A stretch of DNA of 64,000 nucleotides from Aliikangiella sp. G2MR2-5. Its GTDB lineage: Bacteria; Pseudomonadota; Gammaproteobacteria; Enterobacterales; Kangiellaceae. The stretch spans positions 62,001-126,000 of the forward strand of contig NZ_JADPQF010000005.1 of assembly GCF_015687155.1 (NCBI RefSeq). Reading direction: 5' to 3'. Below are positions 45,050 to 54,178 of this stretch, one piece after another (within the stretch, counting starts at the first letter, position 1; each line of letters begins with the position of its first letter). The notes under the pieces were generated by a model. It saw only the letters and a program-made list of their open reading frames with translations. It searched no databases and was not told the DNA's origin. Position numbers and translations under genes: made by a program.

Positions 45050-45766
45050 ATGAAGGTAATAGCCCATCGTGGCGCTAGTGGTCACGAACCGGAAAATACG
45101 CTGCTTGCTATTGAAACAGCGATGAAAATGCATGTAGATGCTATTGAGATTGATGTGCATCTGGCCGGTGGCGAGTTAGTTGTCATTCATGATCGCTGGT
45201 TGGAAAAAACCACCAATGGTCAAGGCCGTGTCGGCGATATGACCCTGGAAGAACTTAAAAAACTCGATGCCGGAAAAGGTCAAAAAATACCGACGCTATG
45301 GGAAGTATTGGAATTAATTGGTGGGCGTTGCGATTTGAATATAGAACTCAAATCCACGCGAACGGTTGAGCCAACTTTAGAGTTACTTTACTGCGCAATT
45401 GATGAACTGGGATTTAACCAACTACAGTTTATAATTTCTTCGTTTAATCACCACTTACTGAAACAGATAAAGAAGATCGATAAGACCTGGCGAACCGGAG
45501 CATTGTGTGCATCATTGCCTCTCGACTATGCGCGTTTTGCCAAACGACTACACGCTTATAGCGTGCATATTGATGTCGATTTTGTCGACAAAGCATTTGT
45601 CGATGACGCCCACAAGCGAGGGTTGAAAGTCTTTGTTTATACGGTCGATCAAGAAGCGGATATAGACGAGCTGATGGCAATGAGTATCGACGGGATTTTT
45701 ACCAACTATCCAACTCGTTCCATGGTCAGAATTGCTCATTTACAGACGCGTTTGACTACGATTTAA
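45050..45766 (+). CDS. Glycerophosphodiester phosphodiesterase
   Basis: The 238-residue cytoplasmic enzyme splits glycerophosphodiesters, which come from phospholipid breakdown, into glycerol 3-phosphate and an alcohol. The TIM-barrel GDPD motifs are present: IAHRGASGHEPENT at the N-terminus (His6, Arg7), then AIEIDVHLAGGELVVIHD with metal and catalytic residues, and later LNIELKS. The C-terminal FVYTVDQEADIDELMAMSID and DGIFTNYPTR segments are typical. Lack of a signal peptide points to a UgpQ-like rather than a GlpQ-like (periplasmic) protein. It sits between two convergent DAHP synthase genes with no evident functional tie. Confidence 0.93.
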   Translation: MKVIAHRGASGHEPENTLLAIETAMKMHVDAIEIDVHLAGGELVVIHDRWLEKTTNGQGRVGDMTLEELKKLDAGKGQKIPTLWEVLELIGGRCDLNIELKSTRTVEPTLELLYCAIDELGFNQLQFIISSFNHHLLKQIKKIDKTWRTGALCASLPLDYARFAKRLHAYSVHIDVDFVDKAFVDDAHKRGLKVFVYTVDQEADIDELMAMSIDGIFTNYPTRSMVRIAHLQTRLTTI

Positions 45767-45815
45767 CGTGAACAATTAGCCCTTTTACAGCGCTGAACTT
45801 TATGTCTCTTATCGG

Positions 45816-46865
45816 TTAAGCTGTTTCCTCAATCGCATCATTTAATTTAGCCAGCACCAGCTCAGTGTCTTCCCAGCCGATACAACCATCGGTAATGCTT
45901 TGTCCAAATACTGGCGCCTTACCATCAACCAGAGATTGATTACCTTCTTCGAGAAAACTTTCAATCATGACGCCAAAAATATTTTGACTGCCATTTTTGA
46001 TTTGCTTGCTGACAGACTCACATACGTCAAGTTGTCGCTTAAACTCTTTAAGACTGTTGGCATGGCTGAAATCCACCATGACTTTGGAGTTGAGTTTTGC
46101 TTCCCCTAACTGTTCTGAAACAGAATTGATACTCTCTAAGTCGTAATTGGGCTCTTTACCGCCGCGTAAGATGATATGGCAATCTTCATTACCCGCCGTT
46201 TCGACAATCGCTGAGTGCCCGTATTTGGTTACCGACAGGAAGTGATGGGGACTGCTTGCCGCCCTGATGGCATCAACGGCAATTTTGATATTGCCATCGG
46301 TACCGTTTTTAAACCCGACCGGACAAGACAGGCCGGAAGCTAGTTCGCGGTGAACCTGAGATTCGGTTGTTCTCGCTCCTATCGCTCCCCAGCTCATTAA
46401 ATCGGCAATATATTGCGGCGTGATCATATCGAGAAACTCTCCGGCCGTCGGCAGTCCGAGTTCGTTGATATCGACCAGCAGTTTACGAGCGAGCCTTAAA
46501 CCTTCATTGATTTTAAAGCTGTTATTAAGATGAGGATCGTTGATTAAGCCTTTCCAGCCTACCGTCGTTCGCGGTTTCTCAAAATAAACCCGCATTACAA
46601 TTTCCAGGTTGTTCTGATATTTCTTGCGCACCTCGCTGAGTTTTCTCGCATAGACCAGAGCAGCTTCAGGATCGTGTATTGAGCAAGGGCCGACAATAAC
46701 CAGCAACTTTTGACTTTCACCGCGCAGAATTTGACTGACAGCATTTCGACCCTCAACGACGGTCTTTTCCGCAGCTGAATTTAAAGGATATTTTTCCATC
46801 AAAGCTATTGGCGGTAATAGCTCTTTAATTTTCTCAATTCGTAGGTCGTCTGTAGGATAAATCAT
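45816..46865 (-). CDS. 3-deoxy-7-phosphoheptulonate synthase, second isozyme
   Basis: This 349-residue class I DAHP synthase has the standard length and the same motif order as the protein at 43653: VIVGPCSIHD, VMRVYFEKPRTTVGWKGLIN, GARTTESQVHRELASGLS and ILRGGKEPNY. FSHANSLKEFKRQ replaces the SHGNSNKDH segment of the first isozyme, which may reflect different regulation. Organisms with several DAHP synthases usually tune each to a different aromatic amino acid. The gene is convergent with the glycerophosphodiesterase gene, 49 bases apart. No leader-type ORF is seen ahead of it, in contrast to the other copy. The 235-base gap upstream holds nothing clear. Confidence 0.94.
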   Translation of the reverse strand: MIYPTDDLRIEKIKELLPPIALMEKYPLNSAAEKTVVEGRNAVSQILRGESQKLLVIVGPCSIHDPEAALVYARKLSEVRKKYQNNLEIVMRVYFEKPRTTVGWKGLINDPHLNNSFKINEGLRLARKLLVDINELGLPTAGEFLDMITPQYIADLMSWGAIGARTTESQVHRELASGLSCPVGFKNGTDGNIKIAVDAIRAASSPHHFLSVTKYGHSAIVETAGNEDCHIILRGGKEPNYDLESINSVSEQLGEAKLNSKVMVDFSHANSLKEFKRQLDVCESVSKQIKNGSQNIFGVMIESFLEEGNQSLVDGKAPVFGQSITDGCIGWEDTELVLAKLNDAIEETA

Positions 46866-47100
46866 AGTATTTGGGCTTTGTTATTTATTGTGAAAACATC
46901 AAGTCGTTAAATTATTCGAGTTATAGCATTCTGATGCAAATACTTATTGGGCTAACTAACTGAAAGTTATGGAAAAACTGATTTATTCAAATAGTTAGTT
47001 GAGACTTCAAATAATTTCTACCGAAAAGTGCATACTAGGAGAAGTGTTTGGTGAATCTGTCAGTCCGGTTTGAAAAGCTTAATATATAAGCGTGAGATAT

Positions 47101-48273
47101 CTATTGAGTAATTGCAGGCAATATGTACTTTTCAGTGAGAGAAAAAGGAGAGTCGTATAATCCGTTATCATAATTGTGTGCAGTAAAGGCTAACACTAGA
47201 TCATAGCCAGGTACGACAATAATAAATTGTCCCCCAAATCCGCGAGTTGAATAAAACGGGATGACCTGCTCGTTGACTAAAAACTCGCCTAGCCACCATT
47301 GATAACCGTATCCGGAGGTATAACTCCAATCCAGAGTAACGCTTTTCTCTAGCGATCTATCGATCCAGTCTCGTTCTATAATCTGTAGACCATTCCAGAC
47401 TCCGCCATCTAGAAAGAGTTGTCCAAATTTAGCCATATCACGAGTTTTAAGAAATAGTCCACTTCCGGTATTAGCGAAGCCGTCCGGGGTTTCCAGCCAA
47501 TGGGCTTCTGAGATTTGTAGCGGCTCAAATAAAAACTGCTCTGCAAAGTCTTCCAATTGATAGCCGGTGGCTCTTTCAATGACAGCTCCCAGTGCGATAG
47601 AGGCTATTGTATTATATGCGTAAACCTCACCAGGCTTTGACGTCATAGGGAGATCGAGCATGGCTTTAATATAATCGGAGTGATTGTAGACTATAGCGTG
47701 TAGACTGTTTCTGGTATCTTCATAAGGGAAATTCCATTCATCCCACTCAAGGCCCAACTGCATGGTAAGTGTATTTTCAAGAGTAATATCATTTTTTCCA
47801 GGATCCCAGTTTTCATATTCTGGATAGTCAAAAAACTGCAGCAAAGGCGTTTGGATATTACCGATAAAACCTTGTTGCTTGGCAATTCCTACCAATGCTG
47901 AAACAATGCTTTTACTGGTTGAGTGCATGACATGCAAATTTAAGTCAGTATTGTTAACCCAGGAATCATATTCGCTGAATTCCGTTCTGAAGTTTTCGTG
48001 AAGCAACAGAGTATTATTTTTTACAATGGTGAGTGAATCTATACCGGGATGAGTTCCTCTCGAAATACGAGAAACTAAGTCCAATATAGCTTGCTGGTTG
48101 ATATTAAAGTCTGCCAGATGGCCTACCTGCCAGCCATCTCCGGTGTATTTTGGTGCAGTATATGCGTAGGGTTTAGCTTCAATCTGGGGCGGCGGCGTTC
48201 CATCGGTACAAGCAGCAACCAGCATCACCAAACCGATGATAGACGTTACTTTCTTTAACCAGCTAATAGGCAT
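47101..48273 (-). CDS. Serine hydrolase lipoprotein (beta-lactamase family)
   Basis: A lipobox (MLVAAC, Cys22) makes this 390-residue protein a lipoprotein. The class C beta-lactamase/esterase fold is shown by the SxxK motif Ser118-Lys121 in HSTSKSIVSALV. The Tyr motif is carried by PGEVYAYNTIASIALG and the third motif by TRGFGGQFIIVVP. Such proteins resemble 6-aminohexanoate-dimer hydrolase and related esterases and amidases. It is not close to antibiotic-inactivating enzymes. The genes around it are independent in orientation or spacing. The substrate is unknown. Confidence 0.88.
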   Translation of the reverse strand: MPISWLKKVTSIIGLVMLVAACTDGTPPPQIEAKPYAYTAPKYTGDGWQVGHLADFNINQQAILDLVSRISRGTHPGIDSLTIVKNNTLLLHENFRTEFSEYDSWVNNTDLNLHVMHSTSKSIVSALVGIAKQQGFIGNIQTPLLQFFDYPEYENWDPGKNDITLENTLTMQLGLEWDEWNFPYEDTRNSLHAIVYNHSDYIKAMLDLPMTSKPGEVYAYNTIASIALGAVIERATGYQLEDFAEQFLFEPLQISEAHWLETPDGFANTGSGLFLKTRDMAKFGQLFLDGGVWNGLQIIERDWIDRSLEKSVTLDWSYTSGYGYQWWLGEFLVNEQVIPFYSTRGFGGQFIIVVPGYDLVLAFTAHNYDNGLYDSPFSLTEKYILPAITQ

Positions 48274-48466
48274 AAACCGATAATCCTGCGCTTTGTTCGA
48301 TACCTGACAACCTTATCGGTCTTGAGTATTGCTATGCTGAAACAATCCGAGTTTACAGTGAGTATATTTTAAAACTAATACAGCTTGAATCAAATTGTTA
48401 CTGCTATTAAACAAAAGGGGTAATATTTACCCCAATCCTGAGATGCAATCAACTTTAACCGACCAT

Positions 48467-49681
48467 TTATTCTTTGTAGTTCCTGGTAAGCAAATCTGAC
48501 AATAGTTCAAGTTTTTTCTGATATAGCTCTTTTTTAGTGCGTCTATGCGCCTTTTCGAGCGCCTTTTCCAGTGCTTTTTCTGCAGATTTCATATTTCCCA
48601 TCTGAATATCACTTTGCGCAATTCCGGCATAAGCTTCATGCAGATAAGGGGCAAGATCTCTCGCTTTTCGATAATAGCTTTTAGCTAAAGGATAGTTTTT
48701 TTCATTGAATGCGTTGTTGGCCAGGCTAATCCAGCGAAACGGATTTTGATTATCATATTGAATAATTTGTGCGTGAATTGTTTTGGCTGTTTCATTTTTG
48801 CCCAGCTTTTTCAGTAAGTAATAATAGTTACTGAGCAAATCCAGTTTATCATCATTTTTAGCGATTCCTTCCTGATAAATGGCTTCAGCTTTTTCGAAAA
48901 GTCCCTTGTGATAATAGGTCAGGGCAATCAAGTTTAAGCCGTGCGGGTCGGTTGGATAGAGGGAGAGTGTTTTTCGAGCCAGCCAATAGGCTTTGTTGTA
49001 GTCTTTCTTAAGAATTGCTTCGGCTCCTTTGTTTCGGTAGTACATACCAAAGAATTCATTTTCGCTAACACTTCTTAATAGATGACTACCTCTTTGTGGA
49101 AAGTAGTCGACAATGGTACCGCCGCGAAAAATGATATAACTGTTCGCATCATTTGCCTGCCTGGGAAGTAAGAGCTTTGTTCTTACATGCTGCGAACTGA
49201 CAATAACATTTCCTTCTTTCTGATAAATGGGATCGGTTTCGACAAGTTGGTACTGAATATCAACTTTATTAAGGTTTGCAAGGGCCTTTGTTATTATTGC
49301 CAGGGAAAGACAGTTTCCCTGTTGTTGAATTAAAGAATCTTTTGCCCGAAGTGTATCCGAATAATAGTTGAAATTTACTAAATGCCCTTTCAGATAATTA
49401 GCAATGACTTCATTGGGAGGCTCATTGAGTTGCTCAGGCCTTTGTGAAAATTGTTTGAAGTCTTCAAGTTGCTCGGCTGATAGTTTAAAAAGGTCTTGTA
49501 CTTCAATAATCTCGGGCTCAGGACCAAAAGGGGCTGCATCCAGCCAGACTGGAGGTACATAGGTTTGCCTGGTTACAATATCCTGATGTAAGTCGGGCGC
49601 TGAGTTGCAAGCCAATAGCATGCTGCCTATCAAGCATAGAGTGACTAACTTTGTTAATTTACTTAATGAGCGAACTTGCAA
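48467..49681 (-). CDS. TPR lipoprotein with transglutaminase/cysteine-protease-like domain
   Basis: The lipobox MLLAC (Cys25) marks a lipoprotein of 404 residues. Residues about 90-195 look like a transglutaminase-type papain fold: Cys124 in QQGNCLSLAIITKA, His165 in SSQHVRTKL and Asp192 in IVDYFP give a plausible triad. Residues about 210-390 carry about five tetratricopeptide repeats (GLNLIALTYYHKGLFEKAEA and later copies). The combination suggests a periplasmic or outer-membrane-linked factor that binds or processes peptides or proteins. I know of similar uncharacterised proteins in marine gammaproteobacteria but no defined role. Confidence 0.82.
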   Translation of the reverse strand: MQVRSLSKLTKLVTLCLIGSMLLACNSAPDLHQDIVTRQTYVPPVWLDAAPFGPEPEIIEVQDLFKLSAEQLEDFKQFSQRPEQLNEPPNEVIANYLKGHLVNFNYYSDTLRAKDSLIQQQGNCLSLAIITKALANLNKVDIQYQLVETDPIYQKEGNVIVSSQHVRTKLLLPRQANDANSYIIFRGGTIVDYFPQRGSHLLRSVSENEFFGMYYRNKGAEAILKKDYNKAYWLARKTLSLYPTDPHGLNLIALTYYHKGLFEKAEAIYQEGIAKNDDKLDLLSNYYYLLKKLGKNETAKTIHAQIIQYDNQNPFRWISLANNAFNEKNYPLAKSYYRKARDLAPYLHEAYAGIAQSDIQMGNMKSAEKALEKALEKAHRRTKKELYQKKLELLSDLLTRNYKE

Positions 49682-49759
49682 TCCTAATCCTTTATTTAAC
49701 GGGTATGTAAACTAGAGACACAAGAATAGCAGAGAAAGTTCGCTCCAGGTGCTTTAAAG

Positions 49760-50320
49760 TTAGAAGTTTACGCTAAATTGAAGTCCGGTGAAGTGTTCTT
49801 TTTCGGCTTCCCAATAGCGGCTGTCAATTTCCCTCAAGCGAGAAAATGCGGTTAATTGAAATTTTCCTAGTCTTATACCTGCGCCTACACCGGCAAATGC
49901 GTCAATATCATCATTATGATGGTGATGATCATAATAGTCATCATCATCATATCTAAAGTCATGAAACAATGCTTCAGTTAGGTCGATCCCAACTTCACCG
50001 TACACGGAAATATTGGAGAAAAATCCTAATCGAACGATTCCTTCCCACGCAAAATAATCTTCGATATAACCGTCGGTAGCGGTAACTTCGGCTTGATTGA
50101 ATGTTGTTAGCAGTTGTCCTGCGAATCCGCTTGAGCTGTCAGAAAATAGCGTCAGGCCAGTGCCAATGCCATAGATGTAATCCTCACCATTAGACTCGTA
50201 AGAATAAAACAGACCGACCTCTCCCTTAGCAAGATCATCATGTCTATCATGAGACAGGGCCTTTTGAGGTAACAAGAACAGCATAGATAGAGCGATTGGT
50301 ACGACAAATTTATGTAACAT
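49760..50320 (-). CDS. Small outer-membrane beta-barrel protein with His/Asp-rich loop
   Basis: A signal peptide (MLFLLPQKALS, cut before HDRHDD) and alternating amphipathic strands ending in the aromatic QFSVNF point to an eight-stranded outer-membrane barrel of 186 residues. The unusual part is residues 124-140 (YDDDDYYDHHHHNDDID), a loop that could bind metal ions or calcium. The mature N-terminus is also His/Asp-rich (HDRHDD). Annotation beyond outer-membrane protein would be guesswork. It lies 78 bases downstream of... the divergent DUF2797 gene's region and 79 bases upstream of the TPR lipoprotein gene on the same strand. Confidence 0.75.
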   Translation of the reverse strand: MLHKFVVPIALSMLFLLPQKALSHDRHDDLAKGEVGLFYSYESNGEDYIYGIGTGLTLFSDSSSGFAGQLLTTFNQAEVTATDGYIEDYFAWEGIVRLGFFSNISVYGEVGIDLTEALFHDFRYDDDDYYDHHHHNDDIDAFAGVGAGIRLGKFQLTAFSRLREIDSRYWEAEKEHFTGLQFSVNF

Positions 50321-50439
50321 TGAAGGTTTTCCTGTTTAACTGGTCGATAATGGAGCTAGTGTAGTCAGATATTGATGAACATAATCTGAATCGATTTGTG
50401 AAGACCTGGTTCTTTCTTCAAACGATGTAAAAGGCTAGA

Positions 50440-51291
50440 ATGAGCGGCTATATTATCAATAGCTGGATAAAATTTATGCAAGGTCCTCTGTCAAAAATGC
50501 GTGCGGAGCTCGCAGAACAAGTGAATTACTTCTTGCCGCTAGGGCAGACTGAAGTCCCTCTTAATGAAAAAATAGGCAAAGCTGTTCGCCTGACTTACAC
50601 TGGAAATATCAATTGTAAACATTGTGGCCGAGCAACCAGGAAAAGCTTCTCTCAAGGTTATTGTTATCCTTGTATGAAGTCTCTTGCACAGTGTGATATG
50701 TGTATTATGAAGCCTGAAACCTGCCACTTTCATGAAGGAACCTGCCGGGAGCCTGAGTGGGGAGAGGCAAACTGTTTTGTTCCTCATTATGTCTATTTAT
50801 CGAATACTTCAGGTCTGAAGGTTGGTATTACACGACACACTCAAATTCCTACTCGATGGATAGATCAGGGAGCAACTCAGGCGACGATAATATTTAAAGT
50901 TAGTACTCGGCAACAGTCAGGTTTTGTTGAAACTGTATTTAAAGATTTGATAGCTGACAAAACTAATTGGCGGGCTTTATTAAAGGGCAATGCAGAGCCG
51001 CGTGATCTGCTCGCAGATGCAGAGTCACTTCGAGAGCAACTCCGTTTAAAACTTGAGAATATCATTTCCGAGTTTGGAGCCGATTCAATTGAAGCTGTTG
51101 AGCAGGATGTAACCGAAATCAACTATCCAGTACTGGAGTTTCCGGAGAAAATAAAATCACATAACTTTGATAAAAATCCTGTTGTAGAAGGCATTCTTAA
51201 AGGGATAAAAGGCCAGTATCTTATATTTGATAGCGGAGTAATAAATATTCGCAAATTTACCTCGTATGATGTGATTTTCGAGCAAGTCTGA
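50440..51291 (+). CDS. DUF2797-family cysteine-rich protein
   Basis: The 283-residue cytoplasmic protein matches the DUF2797 pattern: an N-terminal half with a Cys-rich zinc-ribbon-like region (Cys59, 62, 75, 78, 85, 88, 95, 102 and 112), then HYVYLSNTSGLKVGITRHTQ and RWIDQGATQA. The second segment has a GIY-YIG-nuclease-like look (YVYL, GLKVGITR), which is my comparison and not an established assignment. The function of the family is not known to me. AAGG lies just before the ATG. A 115-base gap separates it from the small lipoprotein gene. Confidence 0.85.
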   Translation: MSGYIINSWIKFMQGPLSKMRAELAEQVNYFLPLGQTEVPLNEKIGKAVRLTYTGNINCKHCGRATRKSFSQGYCYPCMKSLAQCDMCIMKPETCHFHEGTCREPEWGEANCFVPHYVYLSNTSGLKVGITRHTQIPTRWIDQGATQATIIFKVSTRQQSGFVETVFKDLIADKTNWRALLKGNAEPRDLLADAESLREQLRLKLENIISEFGADSIEAVEQDVTEINYPVLEFPEKIKSHNFDKNPVVEGILKGIKGQYLIFDSGVINIRKFTSYDVIFEQV

Positions 51292-51405
51292 TTTCTCATC
51301 AAAGCCTATATAGCTATTTCTACAATTGGAATCAATGTTTGGACAGAGGAATAGAGTTTTTATATTATTGAGTCTAATATTACTTATTCAAACGGGTAGC
51401 AGGTT

Positions 51406-51651
51406 ATGAAATTATCTAAATTATTCAAATTATCGCTGATTTTTTTTATTCCGGGTCTAATGGCTTCGTGTGCCGAACTTAAAGAAGCCGGAAGGACAAT
51501 TGGGCATACCACGCGTGATGTTACCCGGGAGATCGGTCATGGTACTCGTGATGCGGTTAAGACTATTGGTGAAGGTACCAAGAGAGTTGTTAATTCTGCG
51601 ACCCAAGATAGCAAAGACAATGAGGATAAAGATGAAGATAAGGATGACTAA
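51406..51651 (+). CDS. Small lipoprotein with three 11-residue repeats
   Basis: The lipobox LMASC (Cys22) ends a signal peptide, giving a mature lipoprotein of 60 residues. Three 11-residue units follow: IGHTTRDVTRE, IGHGTRDAVKT and IGEGTKRVVNS (residues 32-64). Their spacing suits an amphipathic helix like those in apolipoprotein- or LEA-type proteins. The end is an acidic tail (SKDNEDKDEDKDD). It resembles small entericidin-like or stress lipoproteins, but I do not recognise a specific family. A strong terminator lies 41 bases after the stop. Confidence 0.7.
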   Translation: MKLSKLFKLSLIFFIPGLMASCAELKEAGRTIGHTTRDVTREIGHGTRDAVKTIGEGTKRVVNSATQDSKDNEDKDEDKDD

Positions 51652-51691
51652 ATTTAGCTATAATTTTGAAACATTAGATAGTTAATATATT

Positions 51692-51728
51692 AAAAAAGCT
51701 CGATGCTGTTATGGCATCGAGCTTTTTT
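51692..51728. terminator. Strong bidirectional intrinsic terminator
   Basis: A perfect 15-bp inverted repeat (AAAAAAGCTCGATGC and GCATCGAGCTTTTTT) with a 7-base loop separates convergent genes ending at 51651 and 51748, with T-runs on both strands. Confidence 0.95.
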
Positions 51729-51747
51729 ATAGCCATAAGTAAAGTTT

Positions 51748-53244
51748 TTAACCCATTCTAGCCGGCTTCAGAATTAAAATACTTCGAATCACAAACCAGA
51801 GTATGGCCACAGAAGCGCAGAGAAGCATTCCAGCATACAGGGTTGGTTCTGATAGGGCTACTACCGACAAGGGCATGTGATAAATTCCGGGTAGAAAAAC
51901 AAGTACCAGATAAGCCAGGCCGAGCAGAACGGTACCGGGAATGACAAGTCGAGTTAATACTGCAATTTTTTTCGAACTTGAGTTCGCAAGCGGATGAAAT
52001 CCCTGACGGTATTTGCGAATAAAGTTACCAGCAAAAAACAAAATGAAGAGCGGCAGCAAAAACATGCTATAAAATAGTATTTTCTCAACCATCGGCGAGT
52101 CAATTTCAGCTGGAGGTTTATTCAGAACAATATCACCAATCCCTCTCAATAGTGCTCCAACATTTTTATTACCAAAGCCAGAATGGGCATTCGCCAAAGC
52201 CACCATAGCGAATCTTTTTTCGGGCGAAAACAACATAACCGTCTCATAGCCAAATGAGCGTCCCATGTGAAAGATGAGTCGGTGGTCCGACTTTTGGCTA
52301 ACGTATAACCCCATACCGTAGCCCCATTGCTGGTTATTCGCAGGTAGCGCAAACATTGCTTCTTTGGTGGCGGCAGAGATGAAACTATCGTTGCCTGACA
52401 TATATTGTTCAAGATAGGTCAGCATGTCTCTGGCAGAAACTTTAAGACGGCCTTGGGCAAGAGTCACACGGCCTTGTTTCACAATGGAAGGTTCTATGTG
52501 ACCAAAATTAAATTGAAAGCCTTGAGCTACTTTAGTAGTAGAATTTTTTGGTGCCAATACGAAACTGTCAGTCATTGATAAAGGTTTGAAAATGATATCT
52601 TCGATCGCATCTTCATAGCGTTTTCCAGTAGCTAGTTCCAGTAAATAACCGAGAATTTCGTAGTTAATATTTGAGTACTGAAATTCGGTTCCGGGTTCAA
52701 AGATTAAAGCGATGTTGGTTAGCTGTTGAACGGTATTCCTGTAGGCATCATATGAGTTATCCTGATTTAACAAGGTCAGGTTGCCTTCACGACTGGAAAA
52801 GCCGCTGCGATGAGTAAGCAAGTGACGTAATACAATTTTATCGGACATCGATTTGTTTTGAGTTTGAAACCAGGGAATATAATCTATAACCGGTTTGTCG
52901 ATATCAAATTTTCCTTGCTCCGCAAGTAACATTACGGCTAATGCAGTGAAAGATTTTGAAACCGAACCCAACTCTATACTAGTGTCCTCGGTCATTGGTG
53001 CACCCTCGCTATTCCTGATGCCATAACCTTTAAGAAGTTTAGTAGAACCATCCTCGATAATACCAACCGCGAGTCCGGGAAGTTCCAGTTTACTCATAGA
53101 CTGATTGATGTATTTTTCTATCCGAGTAATTTTTTTCTCTGAGATTTGTTCGTTAGCTAAAGTATTCAGGCTGATAAAGCTCAATAGTAGTGTCAAAATA
53201 GTCAAACAAAATAGATGTAGCTTCGCACGGTTGAGATAATTCAT
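51748..53244 (-). CDS. Serine hydrolase with C-terminal membrane helices (beta-lactamase family)
   Basis: A signal peptide (LFCLTILTLLLSFISLNTLA) leads into a class C beta-lactamase-like domain. Its SxxK motif is Ser94-Lys97 in ELGSVSKSFTALAVML, the YxN motif is in FQYSNINYEILGYL, and the third motif is HMGRSFGYETVML. Residues from about 385 hold three hydrophobic helices (ILFYSMFLLPLFILFFAGNF, LVIPGTVLLGLAYLVLVFLP and AGMLLCASVAILWFVIRSIL). So the catalytic domain faces the periplasm and is tethered to the inner membrane. Similar proteins act as peptidases or esterases, perhaps on cell-wall or D-amino-acid substrates. Confidence 0.9.
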   Translation of the reverse strand: MNYLNRAKLHLFCLTILTLLLSFISLNTLANEQISEKKITRIEKYINQSMSKLELPGLAVGIIEDGSTKLLKGYGIRNSEGAPMTEDTSIELGSVSKSFTALAVMLLAEQGKFDIDKPVIDYIPWFQTQNKSMSDKIVLRHLLTHRSGFSSREGNLTLLNQDNSYDAYRNTVQQLTNIALIFEPGTEFQYSNINYEILGYLLELATGKRYEDAIEDIIFKPLSMTDSFVLAPKNSTTKVAQGFQFNFGHIEPSIVKQGRVTLAQGRLKVSARDMLTYLEQYMSGNDSFISAATKEAMFALPANNQQWGYGMGLYVSQKSDHRLIFHMGRSFGYETVMLFSPEKRFAMVALANAHSGFGNKNVGALLRGIGDIVLNKPPAEIDSPMVEKILFYSMFLLPLFILFFAGNFIRKYRQGFHPLANSSSKKIAVLTRLVIPGTVLLGLAYLVLVFLPGIYHMPLSVVALSEPTLYAGMLLCASVAILWFVIRSILILKPARMG

Positions 53245-53583
53245 CGAAAGAACCTCTTGGTGTTACTAATGTAACAGTCAGGTTACATTTTGTTCTCTGG
53301 ATTTGTCAAGCTGTGTTGAAGAAATAAATTCAAATCAGTTTTTAGGGCCGGTTGCCATCTAGGTAAGCAGATGGGGATCCAGACTGTTTGAATTTACCGA
53401 ACAAAAAAACAGAGTTTGTGGTTGTATGCTTGAATGGTTAAATATTAAAGGGAAGTTGATTTGAAAAGAGACTTAACAGCAGGATAGCTAAAGTAGATTG
53501 GGCGAGGTTAAAAGCTTAGCAAACCTGGTGCTAGGTTCGGTATCCTATAAAGGCTCCATCATGGTTCGATGTTTTAGTGCCTG

Positions 53584-53712
53584 TTATGCCCAGACCCCTC
53601 TCCCAGTTGAAAGAAGTATTAAAATAACAGCAATAATAAATATTATCAGACCAATAAAATAACCGATAAACTTCTTTTGAATATCCTTTTTAATATCATC
53701 ATTCTCGTTCAT
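53584..53712 (-). CDS. Possible 42-residue single-pass membrane protein
   Basis: The minus strand reads a 42-codon frame from ATG at 53712 to TAA at 53584. It has a charged N-terminus (MNENDDIKKDIQKKF) and one long hydrophobic helix (IGYFIGLIIFIIAVILILLS), ending in TGRGVWA. The composition is typical of small inner-membrane proteins. The ribosome binding site is weak. It may be real or chance in AT-rich DNA. Confidence 0.4.
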   Translation of the reverse strand: MNENDDIKKDIQKKFIGYFIGLIIFIIAVILILLSTGRGVWA

Positions 53713-53977
53713 AGAAAGGGCTCGTCAATTAGGGGAGTCAATTTCGCCAGTAAAACAGTAACGACTTGTTAGATAAGACAATAAAGCATACGAGTTTTTT
53801 TATATTGCGCTAAGTCAAAAAATTAGTTGTTGGATATAATTCAATCTTCCTCTATTGCTTCTTTAAAAGCCTGCATGGATTGAAAGTTAACCGATAATTC
53901 CAATTACATATTATGTTTGCATTTTGCATAACATAAAAAATGCAATGTAACTTATTGATTTCATTAGAGCTTGTTTA

Positions 53978-53992
53978 TGAATACGTATGCAT
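53978..53992. promoter_or_regulatory. LacI-type operator ahead of the maltodextrin TonB receptor gene
   Basis: TGAATACGTATGCAT lies about 190 bases upstream of the receptor start. The same 15 bases recur at 58658-58672 ahead of the GH13 gene. The core ATACGTAT is a palindrome with a central CG, as in LacI-family operators. The repressor gene is not in the window. Confidence 0.7.
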
Positions 53993-54178
53993 AAGATTGA
54001 GTCGTTGGGTAAAACGTGATTATTATTTGCTCGCACAAAAATATTTCTAGTCACAGTGAGCCGGTGTTTCTTTGTTAGAGCGGATTAACGAGTTGACTTA
54101 AATTCAAAAACAAAGTGCTGAACTATAAAAAATACAACTAACAACTGACGATTTAACTCCAAGGGGAGGAAGCCCTCA

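Larger units (their letters stand above)
53245..54178. other. Long intergenic region upstream of the maltodextrin locus
   Basis: This 934-base stretch holds a possible small membrane-protein gene (53584-53712, minus), the LacI-type operator at 53978-53992 and, presumably, the promoter of the TonB receptor gene. The rest is very AT-rich without a gene I can support. Confidence 0.45.

Noticed and set aside
47101-53244. Beta-lactamase resistance genes
   Set aside because: The SxxK hydrolases here have lipoprotein or membrane-tether layouts and divergent Tyr and third motifs, which fit esterases or peptidases better than antibiotic-inactivating enzymes.
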